DNA from: Desulfurococcales archaeon
Lineage (GTDB): Archaea; Thermoproteota; Thermoprotei_A; Sulfolobales; Desulfurococcaceae
DNA: 7,038 bases
Assembly (NCBI GenBank): GCA_015522345.1
Contig: WAML01000223.1
Span: forward strand, 1-7,038
Direction: 5' to 3'
In this document: in pieces, positions 1 to 5,396 of the stretch
Numbering within the stretch: position 1 is the first letter of the stretch
How the letters are laid out: the number at the start of each line of letters is the position of its first letter
Translations under genes and position numbers: made by a program
Notes under the pieces: generated by a model
Told to the model about the DNA's origin: nothing
Databases searched by the model: none
The model's input: only the letters and a program-made list of their open reading frames with translations

Positions 1-27
1 ACTATAGTATCTGGAGATGAGTATTGA
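1..27 (+). CDS. possible C-terminal tail of an upstream gene (partial)
   Basis: The first frame is open from base 1 and reads eight codons (TIVSGDEY) to a TGA at 25-27. That TGA overlaps the TTG start of the next gene in a TTGA arrangement, a common way for tightly packed archaeal genes to be joined. The other two forward frames stop at 5-7 and 18-20. Eight codons are too few to identify a protein, so this is only a hint that the SfsA-family gene is the distal member of an operon. Confidence 0.25.
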   Translation, partial: TIVSGDEY

Positions 28-737
28 AGTATTTATATAAAATAAATAATCGAGTACTAGTGTGTAGAATTGTTGAGAGACTCAATAGATTTGTTGTAAA
101 AGTATTGTTTGAGTCTAGGGATGAAGTAAGTTATGCCTATATAAATAATACTGGGCGTTTACACGATTACATTGTTAGAGGCAAAATTGGTTATTGTATA
201 CGAAAGCATAGTGGTAGAATACCGTATAGATTGTTTGCCGTAGCTGATGAAGAGTGTGCTGCTTTAATAGATACTCTTTTTCAAATGAAGGCGTTTGAGT
301 ACAGTGTTGGCGAAGGCTATATACCGTGGCTTAGAGACTGTAGGATAGTTAAGCGTAATCCACGGTTGAATAAGTCTGTTCTAGACTATTTAATGTTGTG
401 TAGAAATAATAGAGTCTATGTTGAAGTAAAGAGTGCTGTTTTAAGAGGAGATAATGTCTATGCAATGTATCCCGACTGCCCTAGTCTTAGAGGTAGGAGA
501 CATATTAGGGATCTAATAAAGCTTGTTGAAGAAGGAGAAATAGCTAAAATCGTATTTATAGCTGGATTACCGAGAGTAAAAGCATTTAAGCCCTATAGCG
601 AAGGCGATCCTATTATACATTCGTTGCTTAGAGAAGCCATTGCTAAAGGAGTTATTGTTAAAGCATTATCGTTGTTCTATAACCCGTTTTCAAACTATAT
701 AGTACTAGATAACCCAGATCTCCCTGTCTATATATAG
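24..737 (+). CDS. sfsA: SfsA-family protein (sugar fermentation stimulation protein homologue)
   Basis: A 237-residue protein matching the SfsA family. Seen: an N-terminal beta-rich region with the family signature NNTGRLHD (residues 41-48), consistent with the OB-fold half. The C-terminal half carries LDYL (120-123), VEVKSAVL (133-140), YPDCPSLRGRRH (149-160) and a final LLREAIAKGVIVKAL block (201-215). Known of the family: the C-terminal half has a PDDEXK nuclease-like fold, here with D121, E134 and K136 as the probable metal or catalytic residues. E. coli SfsA binds DNA and was linked genetically to maltose use, but its biochemical role is unsettled. The start is TTG; GGAG at 13-16 lies seven bases upstream and an in-frame TGA at 18-20 excludes an earlier start. 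The protein is presumably cytoplasmic. Nothing ties it functionally to the oxidative-stress genes downstream, from which a clear promoter separates it. Confidence 0.9.
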   Translation: MKYLYKINNRVLVCRIVERLNRFVVKVLFESRDEVSYAYINNTGRLHDYIVRGKIGYCIRKHSGRIPYRLFAVADEECAALIDTLFQMKAFEYSVGEGYIPWLRDCRIVKRNPRLNKSVLDYLMLCRNNRVYVEVKSAVLRGDNVYAMYPDCPSLRGRRHIRDLIKLVEEGEIAKIVFIAGLPRVKAFKPYSEGDPIIHSLLREAIAKGVIVKALSLFYNPFSNYIVLDNPDLPVYI

Positions 738-767
738 TTGTTTGTTGAAGAACTTAAATTAATAAGG

Positions 768-787
768 TATCCGAATATAATCGGTTA
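768..787. promoter_or_regulatory. imperfect dyad CCGA-N6-TCGG upstream of the peroxiredoxin promoter
   Basis: CCGA (771-774) and TCGG (781-784) are inverted around ATATAA. The symmetry extends to TA at 768-769 and TA at 786-787 after one mismatched pair. It is one of the few GC-rich spots in this intergenic stretch and ends 13 bases before the BRE/TATA of the peroxiredoxin gene. It could be a regulator site, or a weak hairpin after the SfsA-family gene, though no T-run follows closely enough for a good terminator. Confidence 0.25.
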
Positions 788-800
788 GGAATTCTAAATA

Positions 801-814
801 GAAAGGTTTATATA
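801..814 (+). promoter_or_regulatory. archaeal promoter (BRE + TATA box) of the peroxiredoxin gene
   Basis: The purine-rich GAAAGG (801-806) directly precedes TTTATATA (807-814), a good BRE/TATA pair. The usual spacing of about 26 bases from the TATA centre puts transcription start near 837. That leaves a leader of about 27 bases holding the Shine-Dalgarno site AGGTGA at 852-857, six bases before the ATG at 864. Confidence 0.6.
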
Positions 815-863
815 TTACAAGAGACCTTTTTGCTATACTAGATAAGTGGTTAGGTGAGCCTAA

Positions 864-1571
864 ATGCCTGGAACTATACCTCTTATAGGAGAGGAATTCC
901 CTGAAATGGAAGTTGTTACACAATTTGGTAGGATAAAGCTACCGGATTACTTTAAGGGCAAGTACTGGGTACTCTTCAGTCATCCAGCGGACTTTACACC
1001 AGTATGTACTACAGAGTTTGTTGCATTTGCTAAGAGGTATGAAGACTTTAAGAAACTAAATACGGAGCTCATAGGATTGAGTGTAGATAGTAACTTTAGC
1101 CATATGAAGTGGACTGAGTGGATTAAGGAGAAACTTGGTGTAGAAATACCATTCCCCATAATAGCTGATCCACGCGGTGAAGTAGCTACTAAACTTGGTA
1201 TGCTTCATGCTCAGAGTACAACACATACTGTTAGAGCAGTATTCATTGTAGACCCTAATGGAGTAATAAGAGCAATACTCTACTATCCACTAGACAATGG
1301 AAGAAACATTGACGAAATACTAAGACTAGTCAAGGCAATCCAAGTAACCGACAAATATGGTAGAGCAACACCAGCCAACTGGCCAAACAATGAACTAGTT
1401 GGAGACGCTCTAATAGTTCCGCCAGCATCAACAGTACAAGAAGCTCAGGAGAGACTAAAGAAGTTCAAATGTTTCGACTGGTGGTTCTGCTACGATGAAA
1501 GTAGAGTACCTAGAGAAGAAATAGAAGAAATAAGGAAATGGCTTGAAAGAGCTGCTAAACCACAAAAGTAA
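864..1571 (+). CDS. peroxiredoxin, Prx6-type archaeal 2-Cys thioredoxin peroxidase
   Basis: A 235-residue cytoplasmic thiol peroxidase that reduces H2O2 and organic hydroperoxides. Seen: the active-site motif PADFTPVCTTEF (41-52) with peroxidatic C48 and T45, and the conserved arginine R124 in HTVRAVFIVDPNG. The long Prx6-type C-terminal domain carries C203 and C209 in KCFDWWFC. This Cys-X5-Cys pair and the overall length match the well-studied Aeropyrum pernix enzyme, in which the more distal of the two C-terminal cysteines is reported to resolve the peroxidatic one and five dimers assemble into a decamer ring. The ATG start follows AGGTGA at 852-857. It has its own promoter and a T-run downstream, so it is probably transcribed alone. 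In context it would consume the peroxide produced by the superoxide reductase encoded 3.4 kb away. The reductant (thioredoxin-like) is not encoded in the window. Confidence 0.97.
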   Translation: MPGTIPLIGEEFPEMEVVTQFGRIKLPDYFKGKYWVLFSHPADFTPVCTTEFVAFAKRYEDFKKLNTELIGLSVDSNFSHMKWTEWIKEKLGVEIPFPIIADPRGEVATKLGMLHAQSTTHTVRAVFIVDPNGVIRAILYYPLDNGRNIDEILRLVKAIQVTDKYGRATPANWPNNELVGDALIVPPASTVQEAQERLKKFKCFDWWFCYDESRVPREEIEEIRKWLERAAKPQK

Positions 1572-1606
1572 CTTATTTGAACATATCTACACAAGTATTG
1601 ATTAAT

Positions 1607-1621
1607 AAAAATAAATTTTTT
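1607..1621 (+). terminator. T-run terminator candidate after the peroxiredoxin gene
   Basis: A run of six T (1616-1621) lies about 45 bases past the stop codon. It is preceded by AAAAAT (1607-1612), which is inverted against ATTTTT (1615-1620) across two bases. Archaeal intrinsic termination depends mainly on T-runs, so this is a plausible end for the peroxiredoxin transcript. In such AT-rich DNA a T6 is only weak evidence. Confidence 0.4.
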
Positions 1622-1637
1622 ATAATAAAATAATTCA

Positions 1638-1658
1638 TTAACTGAACACTAGAGTTAA
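1638..1658. promoter_or_regulatory. TTAACT-N9-AGTTAA dyad upstream of the flavodiiron gene
   Basis: TTAACT (1638-1643) and AGTTAA (1653-1658) form an inverted repeat separated by nine bases. The same two half-sites, separated by ten bases, form the core of the longer perfect inverted repeat at the superoxide reductase promoter (5371-5396). A shared regulator is a reasonable inference, but 6-bp AT-rich arms can occur by chance. A secondary TATA-like stretch (TATATATT at 1672-1679) follows 14 bases later and could be an alternative promoter. Confidence 0.3.
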
Positions 1659-1695
1659 ATTATCCATATAGTATATATTATTCTATGGTATCAGG

Positions 1696-1713
1696 TTCTT
1701 TATAAATAAAGAA
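1696..1713 (+). promoter_or_regulatory. TATA box inside a perfect 18-bp palindrome (flavodiiron promoter)
   Basis: TTCTTTAT (1696-1703) is perfectly inverted as ATAAAGAA (1706-1713) around a central AA. The TATA box TTTATAAA (1699-1706) lies within it. A dimeric regulator bound here would block TBP. The TATA centre is about 31 bases before the ATG at 1734, so initiation would fall close to the start codon. Yet a good GGTGA lies at 1722-1726, seven bases before the ATG, which implies either a second, upstream promoter or dual modes of translation. The symmetry is seen; its use as an operator is inference. Confidence 0.5.
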
Positions 1714-1733
1714 TTTTATTTGGTGAAGAATAC

Positions 1734-2948
1734 ATGGTTAAAACACGTATTACAGAGATTGAGAAGAATTTATTTATGCTTAGACTTGAAGATAACGAGA
1801 CAAGGTATTTTGAAGGTTTATGGAGGATTCCAGAAGGCATTATGTATAATTCCTATGTTTTAAAGACTAGTGAGGGAGCTATTATATTTGATACATGGAA
1901 ACACAGGTATTCAAGCCTATTTATGAGGGAACTTGAGAAAGTAATTGATGTAAATGATGTAAAATATGTTGTAGTACACCATATGGAGCCTGATCATAGT
2001 GGGGCTATTAGAGAAATAGTGAAAGCTAATCCAGGAGTAACAGTATTAGGACATCCACTGTCTAAGGGTATGATAGAATCTTTTTATGGAATAAAGACTT
2101 TATTTAAGCCTGTGAAGGATGGAGAAGAACTAGTTGTTGGCGGATATAAGCTAAAGTTTATATATACTCCATGGCTGCATTGGCCAGAGACTATAATGAC
2201 TTATCTAGATAAATACAAGATCTTGTTTACATGCGATGCTTTTGGAGCATACTCTATATTTGATGTAGTATATGCTGAAGACCTCAAGGGAGAGAATATT
2301 GAAAAATACAGGTTCTATACGAGAAAATATATCGCTACTGTAATAGGGCATTACGCTAGCTTTGTAGAGAAAGCATTGGATAAAATTGAGTCACTAAACC
2401 TAGATATAAGGACTATAGCTCCAGCTCATGGGCTTCTCTGGAAGAATCCAGCCACTATAATGAATTTATATAGAGCATGGAGTAAAGGAAAGAGTGTACG
2501 TGGTGTAAAGAAAGTTACTATAGTATATAGTTCTATGTATGGTTTTGTAGAGAAAGCTATGAATGATGTAATAGATGTTCTTAGAGAAAACCAAGTCTAC
2601 TATACAGTGTATAGATTCTTAGACGATGAAAGAGACGACATTAGTGGTGCACTAGGTGATATAATAAACTCTAGAGGTATAATAATAGGTACTGCAACAT
2701 ACGAAGCATCGGTATTCCCCTTCATTAAATATATTGTTGAATTAATAATAGAGAAGATTCCCAAGAATAAGAAAGTACTCATAATATCCAATTACGGATG
2801 GGGAGGTGTAGCTGGCAGGGAACTAAAGAAGCTCTTAGAAGATAATGGGTTTAAAGTAGTTGATGTAGTTGAATTCAAGGCTGGGGAACTAGATAAATAT
2901 AGAGAGAAACTAGTTAGTTCAACAATAAAGTTTATTGAAGAACTTTAA
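1734..2948 (+). CDS. fprA: A-type flavoprotein / flavodiiron protein (FprA family)
   Basis: A 404-residue cytoplasmic enzyme with the minimal two-domain flavodiiron architecture: a metallo-beta-lactamase-like domain (about 1-255) and a C-terminal flavodoxin domain (about 258-404). All diiron ligands are visible: H83, E85, D87 and H88 in VHHMEPDHSG; H149 in LHWPET; the bridging D168 in TCDAFG; and H232 in APAHG. The H149-X18-D168 spacing is canonical. FMN-binding loops are YSSMYGFVE (265-273), GTATYEASVFP (319-329) and SNYGWGGVAG (352-361). Family members reduce O2 to water or NO to N2O using rubredoxin or F420H2; the substrate preference cannot be read from sequence. There is no rubredoxin or flavin-reductase extension. 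The ATG is preceded by GGTGA at 1722-1726. The ferritin-VIT1 gene follows after 37 bases and may be partly co-transcribed. Confidence 0.96.
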   Translation: MVKTRITEIEKNLFMLRLEDNETRYFEGLWRIPEGIMYNSYVLKTSEGAIIFDTWKHRYSSLFMRELEKVIDVNDVKYVVVHHMEPDHSGAIREIVKANPGVTVLGHPLSKGMIESFYGIKTLFKPVKDGEELVVGGYKLKFIYTPWLHWPETIMTYLDKYKILFTCDAFGAYSIFDVVYAEDLKGENIEKYRFYTRKYIATVIGHYASFVEKALDKIESLNLDIRTIAPAHGLLWKNPATIMNLYRAWSKGKSVRGVKKVTIVYSSMYGFVEKAMNDVIDVLRENQVYYTVYRFLDDERDDISGALGDIINSRGIIIGTATYEASVFPFIKYIVELIIEKIPKNKKVLIISNYGWGGVAGRELKKLLEDNGFKVVDVVEFKAGELDKYREKLVSSTIKFIEEL

Positions 2949-2950
2949 AT

Positions 2951-2963
2951 AGTATAAAATACT
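2951..2963 (+). promoter_or_regulatory. TATA-like dyad before the ferritin-VIT1 gene
   Basis: AGTAT (2951-2955) and ATACT (2959-2963) are inverted around AAA and contain a TATA-like TATAAAAT (2953-2960). Its centre is about 30 bases before the ATG at 2986, the spacing expected for a leaderless or nearly leaderless transcript. GGAG at 2969-2972 is 13 bases from the ATG, too far for a strong Shine-Dalgarno site. The gene could therefore have its own promoter even though it follows the flavodiiron gene closely. Confidence 0.4.
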
Positions 2964-2985
2964 GTATTGGAGCTGGTTATGTATT

Positions 2986-4104
2986 ATGGTGGGCCAAGAT
3001 ATTGTTAGAGAAGCGATAAAAGCATATAGAGATGAACTTGAGTCCTCAATTATATATACATTTCTAGCCCAAAAGCTTAAGGGAAAACCTATAGCTGATA
3101 AACTATTGGAAATAGCTAGAATGGAGTCTCGTCATGCATCTTTTTGGGCTTTATTCCTCAAAAAGAGAGGAGTAGATCCTTCTAAGATAGGGTATAGTAG
3201 ATTAAAGGTTTCATTATTTAAATTACTCTTTAAGATAATGGGATTTGGTTTAACTATTAAATTACTGGAGGTAGGCGAAGGAGAAGCTATAAAAATGTAC
3301 TCTAGTATGCTTAAGGACGAATCGTTATCTGATAGTGAGAGAGAGCAATTGAAGCGTATAATAGCTGATGAATTAATGCATGAAGATAGTTTTATTGAAG
3401 AAGAATCTAAGATAAAGGAGTTTCTTGACCATGTTAGAGATGCTGTACTGGGTATGAATGATGGTTTAGTTGAAATACTTTCTGTATCAGCTGGACTAGC
3501 TGGTGCATACGGTGATCCATTAAATGTTGCTTTAGGAGGATTAATTGTTGGTTTAGCAGGTTCTCTTTCAATGGGTATAGGGTCTTATATTAGTGTTAAA
3601 GCTCAAAAGGAAGTAAGGATGAGTATATTGGGGAGAATAGTGGGTGTTATAAAGAGTATTCCTGAGACACTATATTCTATAGTTGATAAACTCCTTAGCG
3701 ATAAAGGTTTTTCAGGAAAAGCTATAGATTCTATAATGGATGATCTACGTAGTAATAAGGAATTGCTTAAGAAAATTGTTGTTGAGGAAAAATATGGTGT
3801 TAAAGAAGAAATGATCGAAGACCCCGGTAAATCAGGTATATACACCGGAACCTTCTATATTGTTGGTGCAATGGTTCCTCTGATACCCTATTTCCTCAAA
3901 CTACCCATAACGATAGCACTCCCCTTCTCGCTAGCATTGGCTGCTATAATGCTTAGTATTGTCGGCTTTATAATAGCTTTATCAGCTGGCCTTAGTATTA
4001 AGAAGAAGATGCTAGAACTTGTAATAGCTGGTTTAGGAGCTGCTGCAATAACTTATGGTATAGGAGTATTAGCTTCTACTCTACTAGGTATTCAAGTAGA
4101 ATAG
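2986..4104 (+). CDS. ferritin-like (rubrerythrin/Er) domain fused to VIT1/CCC1 iron transporter, MbfA-like
   Basis: A 372-residue fusion protein. Residues about 1-145 are a four-helix ferritin-like diiron domain: E17 or E19 in RDELES, E47 and H50 in MESRH, acidic residues near 95-100, and E129 and H132 in DELMH. Residues about 148-372 are a VIT1/CCC1 transporter with five predicted membrane segments (about 152-174, 179-203, 286-304, 307-335, 342-366). Segment 1 has the family GMNDGLVE (D159), segment 2 has SLSMGIGSY (M196), and a charged cytosolic loop (205-283) may bind metal as in plant VIT1. The same domain order occurs in bacterial MbfA proteins, membrane iron exporters that protect against iron and peroxide stress. 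By analogy the ferritin-like domain would sense or oxidise Fe(II) at the inner face of the membrane; export is inference. The stop lies 17 bases from the convergent Lrp gene's stop. Confidence 0.9.
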   Translation: MVGQDIVREAIKAYRDELESSIIYTFLAQKLKGKPIADKLLEIARMESRHASFWALFLKKRGVDPSKIGYSRLKVSLFKLLFKIMGFGLTIKLLEVGEGEAIKMYSSMLKDESLSDSEREQLKRIIADELMHEDSFIEEESKIKEFLDHVRDAVLGMNDGLVEILSVSAGLAGAYGDPLNVALGGLIVGLAGSLSMGIGSYISVKAQKEVRMSILGRIVGVIKSIPETLYSIVDKLLSDKGFSGKAIDSIMDDLRSNKELLKKIVVEEKYGVKEEMIEDPGKSGIYTGTFYIVGAMVPLIPYFLKLPITIALPFSLALAAIMLSIVGFIIALSAGLSIKKKMLELVIAGLGAAAITYGIGVLASTLLGIQVE

Positions 4105-4121
4105 TTAGAGAAGAATAGTGG

Positions 4122-4565
4122 CTAGTAGAAGAAACACTCTTGTTTAATAACATCAAGTACTATAGCTGGATATACTTTTATAACTCCCTCTAATGCCTCT
4201 ATTTCTCTATGTATTCTAGCTATATCGCTGCTGTCTTTACCCCATATAACTAGTACTAGTGAATGGTCTCCACTAGTTAATGCAAGGTATTTGACATAGT
4301 CTTTATTCTTTAGTTTCTCTATAACATTAAATAAGTGATCGGGCTCTACATTGACTCCTGTAATAGATACATTCTTGTAACCTAGTTTAGCTGGGTCAAC
4401 TACTATAGTATACTTCTTTATAATGCCTTCTTTCTCAAGCTTTTTAATTCTCTTTATAACAGCTACATCACTTAATCCAACGGCTTTAGCTATTTCATTG
4501 TATGGTATTCTAGAGTTTTCTTGCAGCATTCTAAGTATCTTTACATCTTTGTCATCCAATACCAT
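4122..4565 (-). CDS. Lrp/AsnC-family transcriptional regulator
   Basis: A 147-residue DNA-binding protein. Residues about 5-50 form the winged helix-turn-helix (DDKDVKILRMLQENSRI, then LSDVAVIKRIKKLEKEGII with the recognition helix about 32-43). After a linker strand (KKYTIVVDPAKLGY) the RAM effector/oligomerisation domain spans about 64-140, with the characteristic turn TSGDHSLVLVIWG (97-109). Family members form dimers to octamers and often control their own operon and nearby genes in response to a small ligand, usually an amino acid. The only cysteine, C144 in KQECFFY, is near the C-terminus. The ATG overlaps the stop of the upstream CxxC gene (TAATG), and a strong purine-rich Shine-Dalgarno site lies inside that gene at 4568-4579. 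It is the third gene of the superoxide reductase operon, so control of the repeat-rich promoter at 5371-5435 is a natural, untested inference. Confidence 0.93.
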   Translation of the reverse strand: MVLDDKDVKILRMLQENSRIPYNEIAKAVGLSDVAVIKRIKKLEKEGIIKKYTIVVDPAKLGYKNVSITGVNVEPDHLFNVIEKLKNKDYVKYLALTSGDHSLVLVIWGKDSSDIARIHREIEALEGVIKVYPAIVLDVIKQECFFY

Positions 4566-4933
4566 TAGATCCCTCCCTCAACACCTTTATTATCTTCTCC
4601 TTCTTCTATATAACCCTTGATGATGAAAATACCTATTCTATAGAATTCACTCATGTCTTCAGGCTCTATATAGGCTATAAGCTCTGCTTCTACACCCATT
4701 TGTTCAAATACGTAAACTAGGTCTTCAACCCAATCTCTAATACCACACGTAAGGCAAAACGAGCCTTCAAATAATACTTTTGCTTTATTACCCTCTATGC
4801 TCAAGAGTTTTGCCTTTGCTTCCGGTGATCTAAATCTATTATAGAGTTCTATTGCTTTAACAACTATTTCTTTAACTTCTTCTGTGAATTTGGTCTTAGA
4901 TTTTTGATGTAAAAAACTTTGTTTTATGGACAT
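4565..4933 (-). CDS. uncharacterised small CxxC protein of the superoxide reductase operon
   Basis: I do not recognise this as a named family. From the ATG at 4933 it has 122 residues. A basic N-terminus leads to a helix (FTEEVKEIVVKAIELYNRF, 16-34), then two strands and a turn (KLLSIEGNKAKVLFEG, 42-57) ending at the only cysteine pair, C60 and C63 in FCLTCG. A helix (IRDWVEDLVYVFEQMG) and strand VEAELIAYIEPED follow, then an acidic tail. Order and wording loosely resemble the NifU C-terminal domain, where a strand-turn-strand leads to CxxC before a helix; one such pair per chain could bind metal or a cluster across a dimer, or do thiol chemistry. This is inference. A GTG at 4948 would add five residues but has no Shine-Dalgarno site, whereas AGGTGG (4945-4950) fits the ATG. 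It sits between the superoxide reductase and the regulator, coupled to the latter by TAATG. Confidence 0.8.
   Translation of the reverse strand: MSIKQSFLHQKSKTKFTEEVKEIVVKAIELYNRFRSPEAKAKLLSIEGNKAKVLFEGSFCLTCGIRDWVEDLVYVFEQMGVEAELIAYIEPEDMSEFYRIGIFIIKGYIEEGEDNKGVEGGI
4568..4579 (-). promoter_or_regulatory. strong Shine-Dalgarno site for the Lrp-family gene
   Basis: On the - strand this reads GAGGGAGGGATC, close to the archaeal consensus GGAGGTGATC, and ends two bases before the TAATG junction. It lies within the last codons of the CxxC gene. It fixes the regulator start at 4565 and suggests that re-initiation yields regulator in proportion to upstream translation. Confidence 0.7.
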
Positions 4934-4957
4934 GACTTGCTTAACCACCTTACTTAA

Positions 4958-5356
4958 TTACTCTACTTTAATTTCTTTACGTGACTCCCACAATCCATGG
5001 AGGTTACAGTATGCTATTGCATAGAGTACTCCACTTTTACTTAGTTTAATATTGAATTCAACAACTGGTTCTGCATAACCTGGTGTCCAAAAGACTCTCC
5101 CTAAGAGTATGGGATTAAATGCTCTACCTTCTTCTGCAAAATATAGTTCAAGCCACCTAATACTATGCTCTACTTTATTAGGATGAGGGCCAATACTTAC
5201 TTTGACTTTGAATACTTCTCCAGCCTTAACTTTATCTGGAGCTTCTATCTTGGGAGTATGTGTTTCTACTTTTGATATAGCTTCTCCTGAAGCTGTTTCA
5301 GGAGTATATATTAGTTCCCCAAAGCGCTTCATATTGATACACCCTGTTTTATTCAT
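4958..5356 (-). CDS. sor: superoxide reductase (neelaredoxin type, one-iron), Lys-lacking variant
   Basis: A 132-residue cytoplasmic non-heme iron enzyme that reduces superoxide to H2O2 without making O2. The Fe(His)4Cys centre is complete: H33 in ETHTP, H58 in GPHPN, H64 in VEHSIRW, and C117 and H120 in YCNLHGLW. There is no N-terminal desulforedoxin domain, so it is a one-iron neelaredoxin. The usual active-site triplet Glu-Lys-His is Glu-Thr-His here (E31, T32, H33); an active enzyme with this change is known from Ignicoccus hospitalis. K29 might substitute for the missing lysine. Starts: ATG 5356 follows GGGGAG seven bases upstream and is used here. ATG 5332 (residue 9, beginning MKRFGEL) also has GGGTG upstream, gives 124 residues, and would number the variant E23/T24. 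It is the first gene of the operon with the CxxC protein and Lrp regulator, and its electron donor is not evident. Confidence 0.95.
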   Translation of the reverse strand: MNKTGCINMKRFGELIYTPETASGEAISKVETHTPKIEAPDKVKAGEVFKVKVSIGPHPNKVEHSIRWLELYFAEEGRAFNPILLGRVFWTPGYAEPVVEFNIKLSKSGVLYAIAYCNLHGLWESRKEIKVE

Positions 5357-5370
5357 TGATTAACTCCCCT

Positions 5371-5396
5371 AATTAACTTTTTCATAAAAGTTAATT
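5371..5396. promoter_or_regulatory. perfect 11-bp inverted repeat, candidate operator of the superoxide reductase operon
   Basis: AATTAACTTTT (5371-5381) is perfectly inverted as AAAAGTTAATT (5386-5396) around TCAT. It lies 15 bases before the superoxide reductase ATG and straddles the start of transcription predicted from the TATA box at 5413-5420 (about 5390). That is where archaeal repressors commonly sit. Part of the repeat would also be in the leader RNA, but the predicted start would cut the left side of the RNA stem, so a DNA operator is the better reading. The Lrp-family protein of the same operon is the obvious candidate ligand. Confidence 0.6.

Noticed and set aside
738..863. RNA gene or riboswitch in the intergenic region
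   Set aside because: Apart from one short dyad and the promoter there is no stable secondary structure or tRNA-like pattern; none was seen in the other intergenic regions either.
1734..2500. Metallo-beta-lactamase hydrolase
   Set aside because: The H-x-E-x-D-H ligand set with bridging D168 and a fused flavodoxin domain identifies a flavodiiron protein rather than a zinc hydrolase.
2600..2791. Open frame of 63 codons on the - strand
   Set aside because: It lies wholly within the flavodoxin domain of the flavodiiron gene, has no Shine-Dalgarno site and shows no recognisable protein pattern; it is an antisense shadow.
2979..2990. ATG at 2979 as start of the ferritin-VIT1 gene
   Set aside because: It is in a different frame from the ferritin-like domain; the ATG at 2986 is the first in-frame start.
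3603..3845. Open frame of 80 codons on the - strand
   Set aside because: It is antisense to the cytosolic loop of the ferritin-VIT1 gene, with a low-complexity Ser/Leu/Ile composition typical of antisense AT-rich coding DNA.
4423..4620. Open frame of 65 codons on the + strand
   Set aside because: It is antisense to the helix-turn-helix region of the Lrp-family gene and the end of the CxxC gene; both of those are well supported on the - strand.
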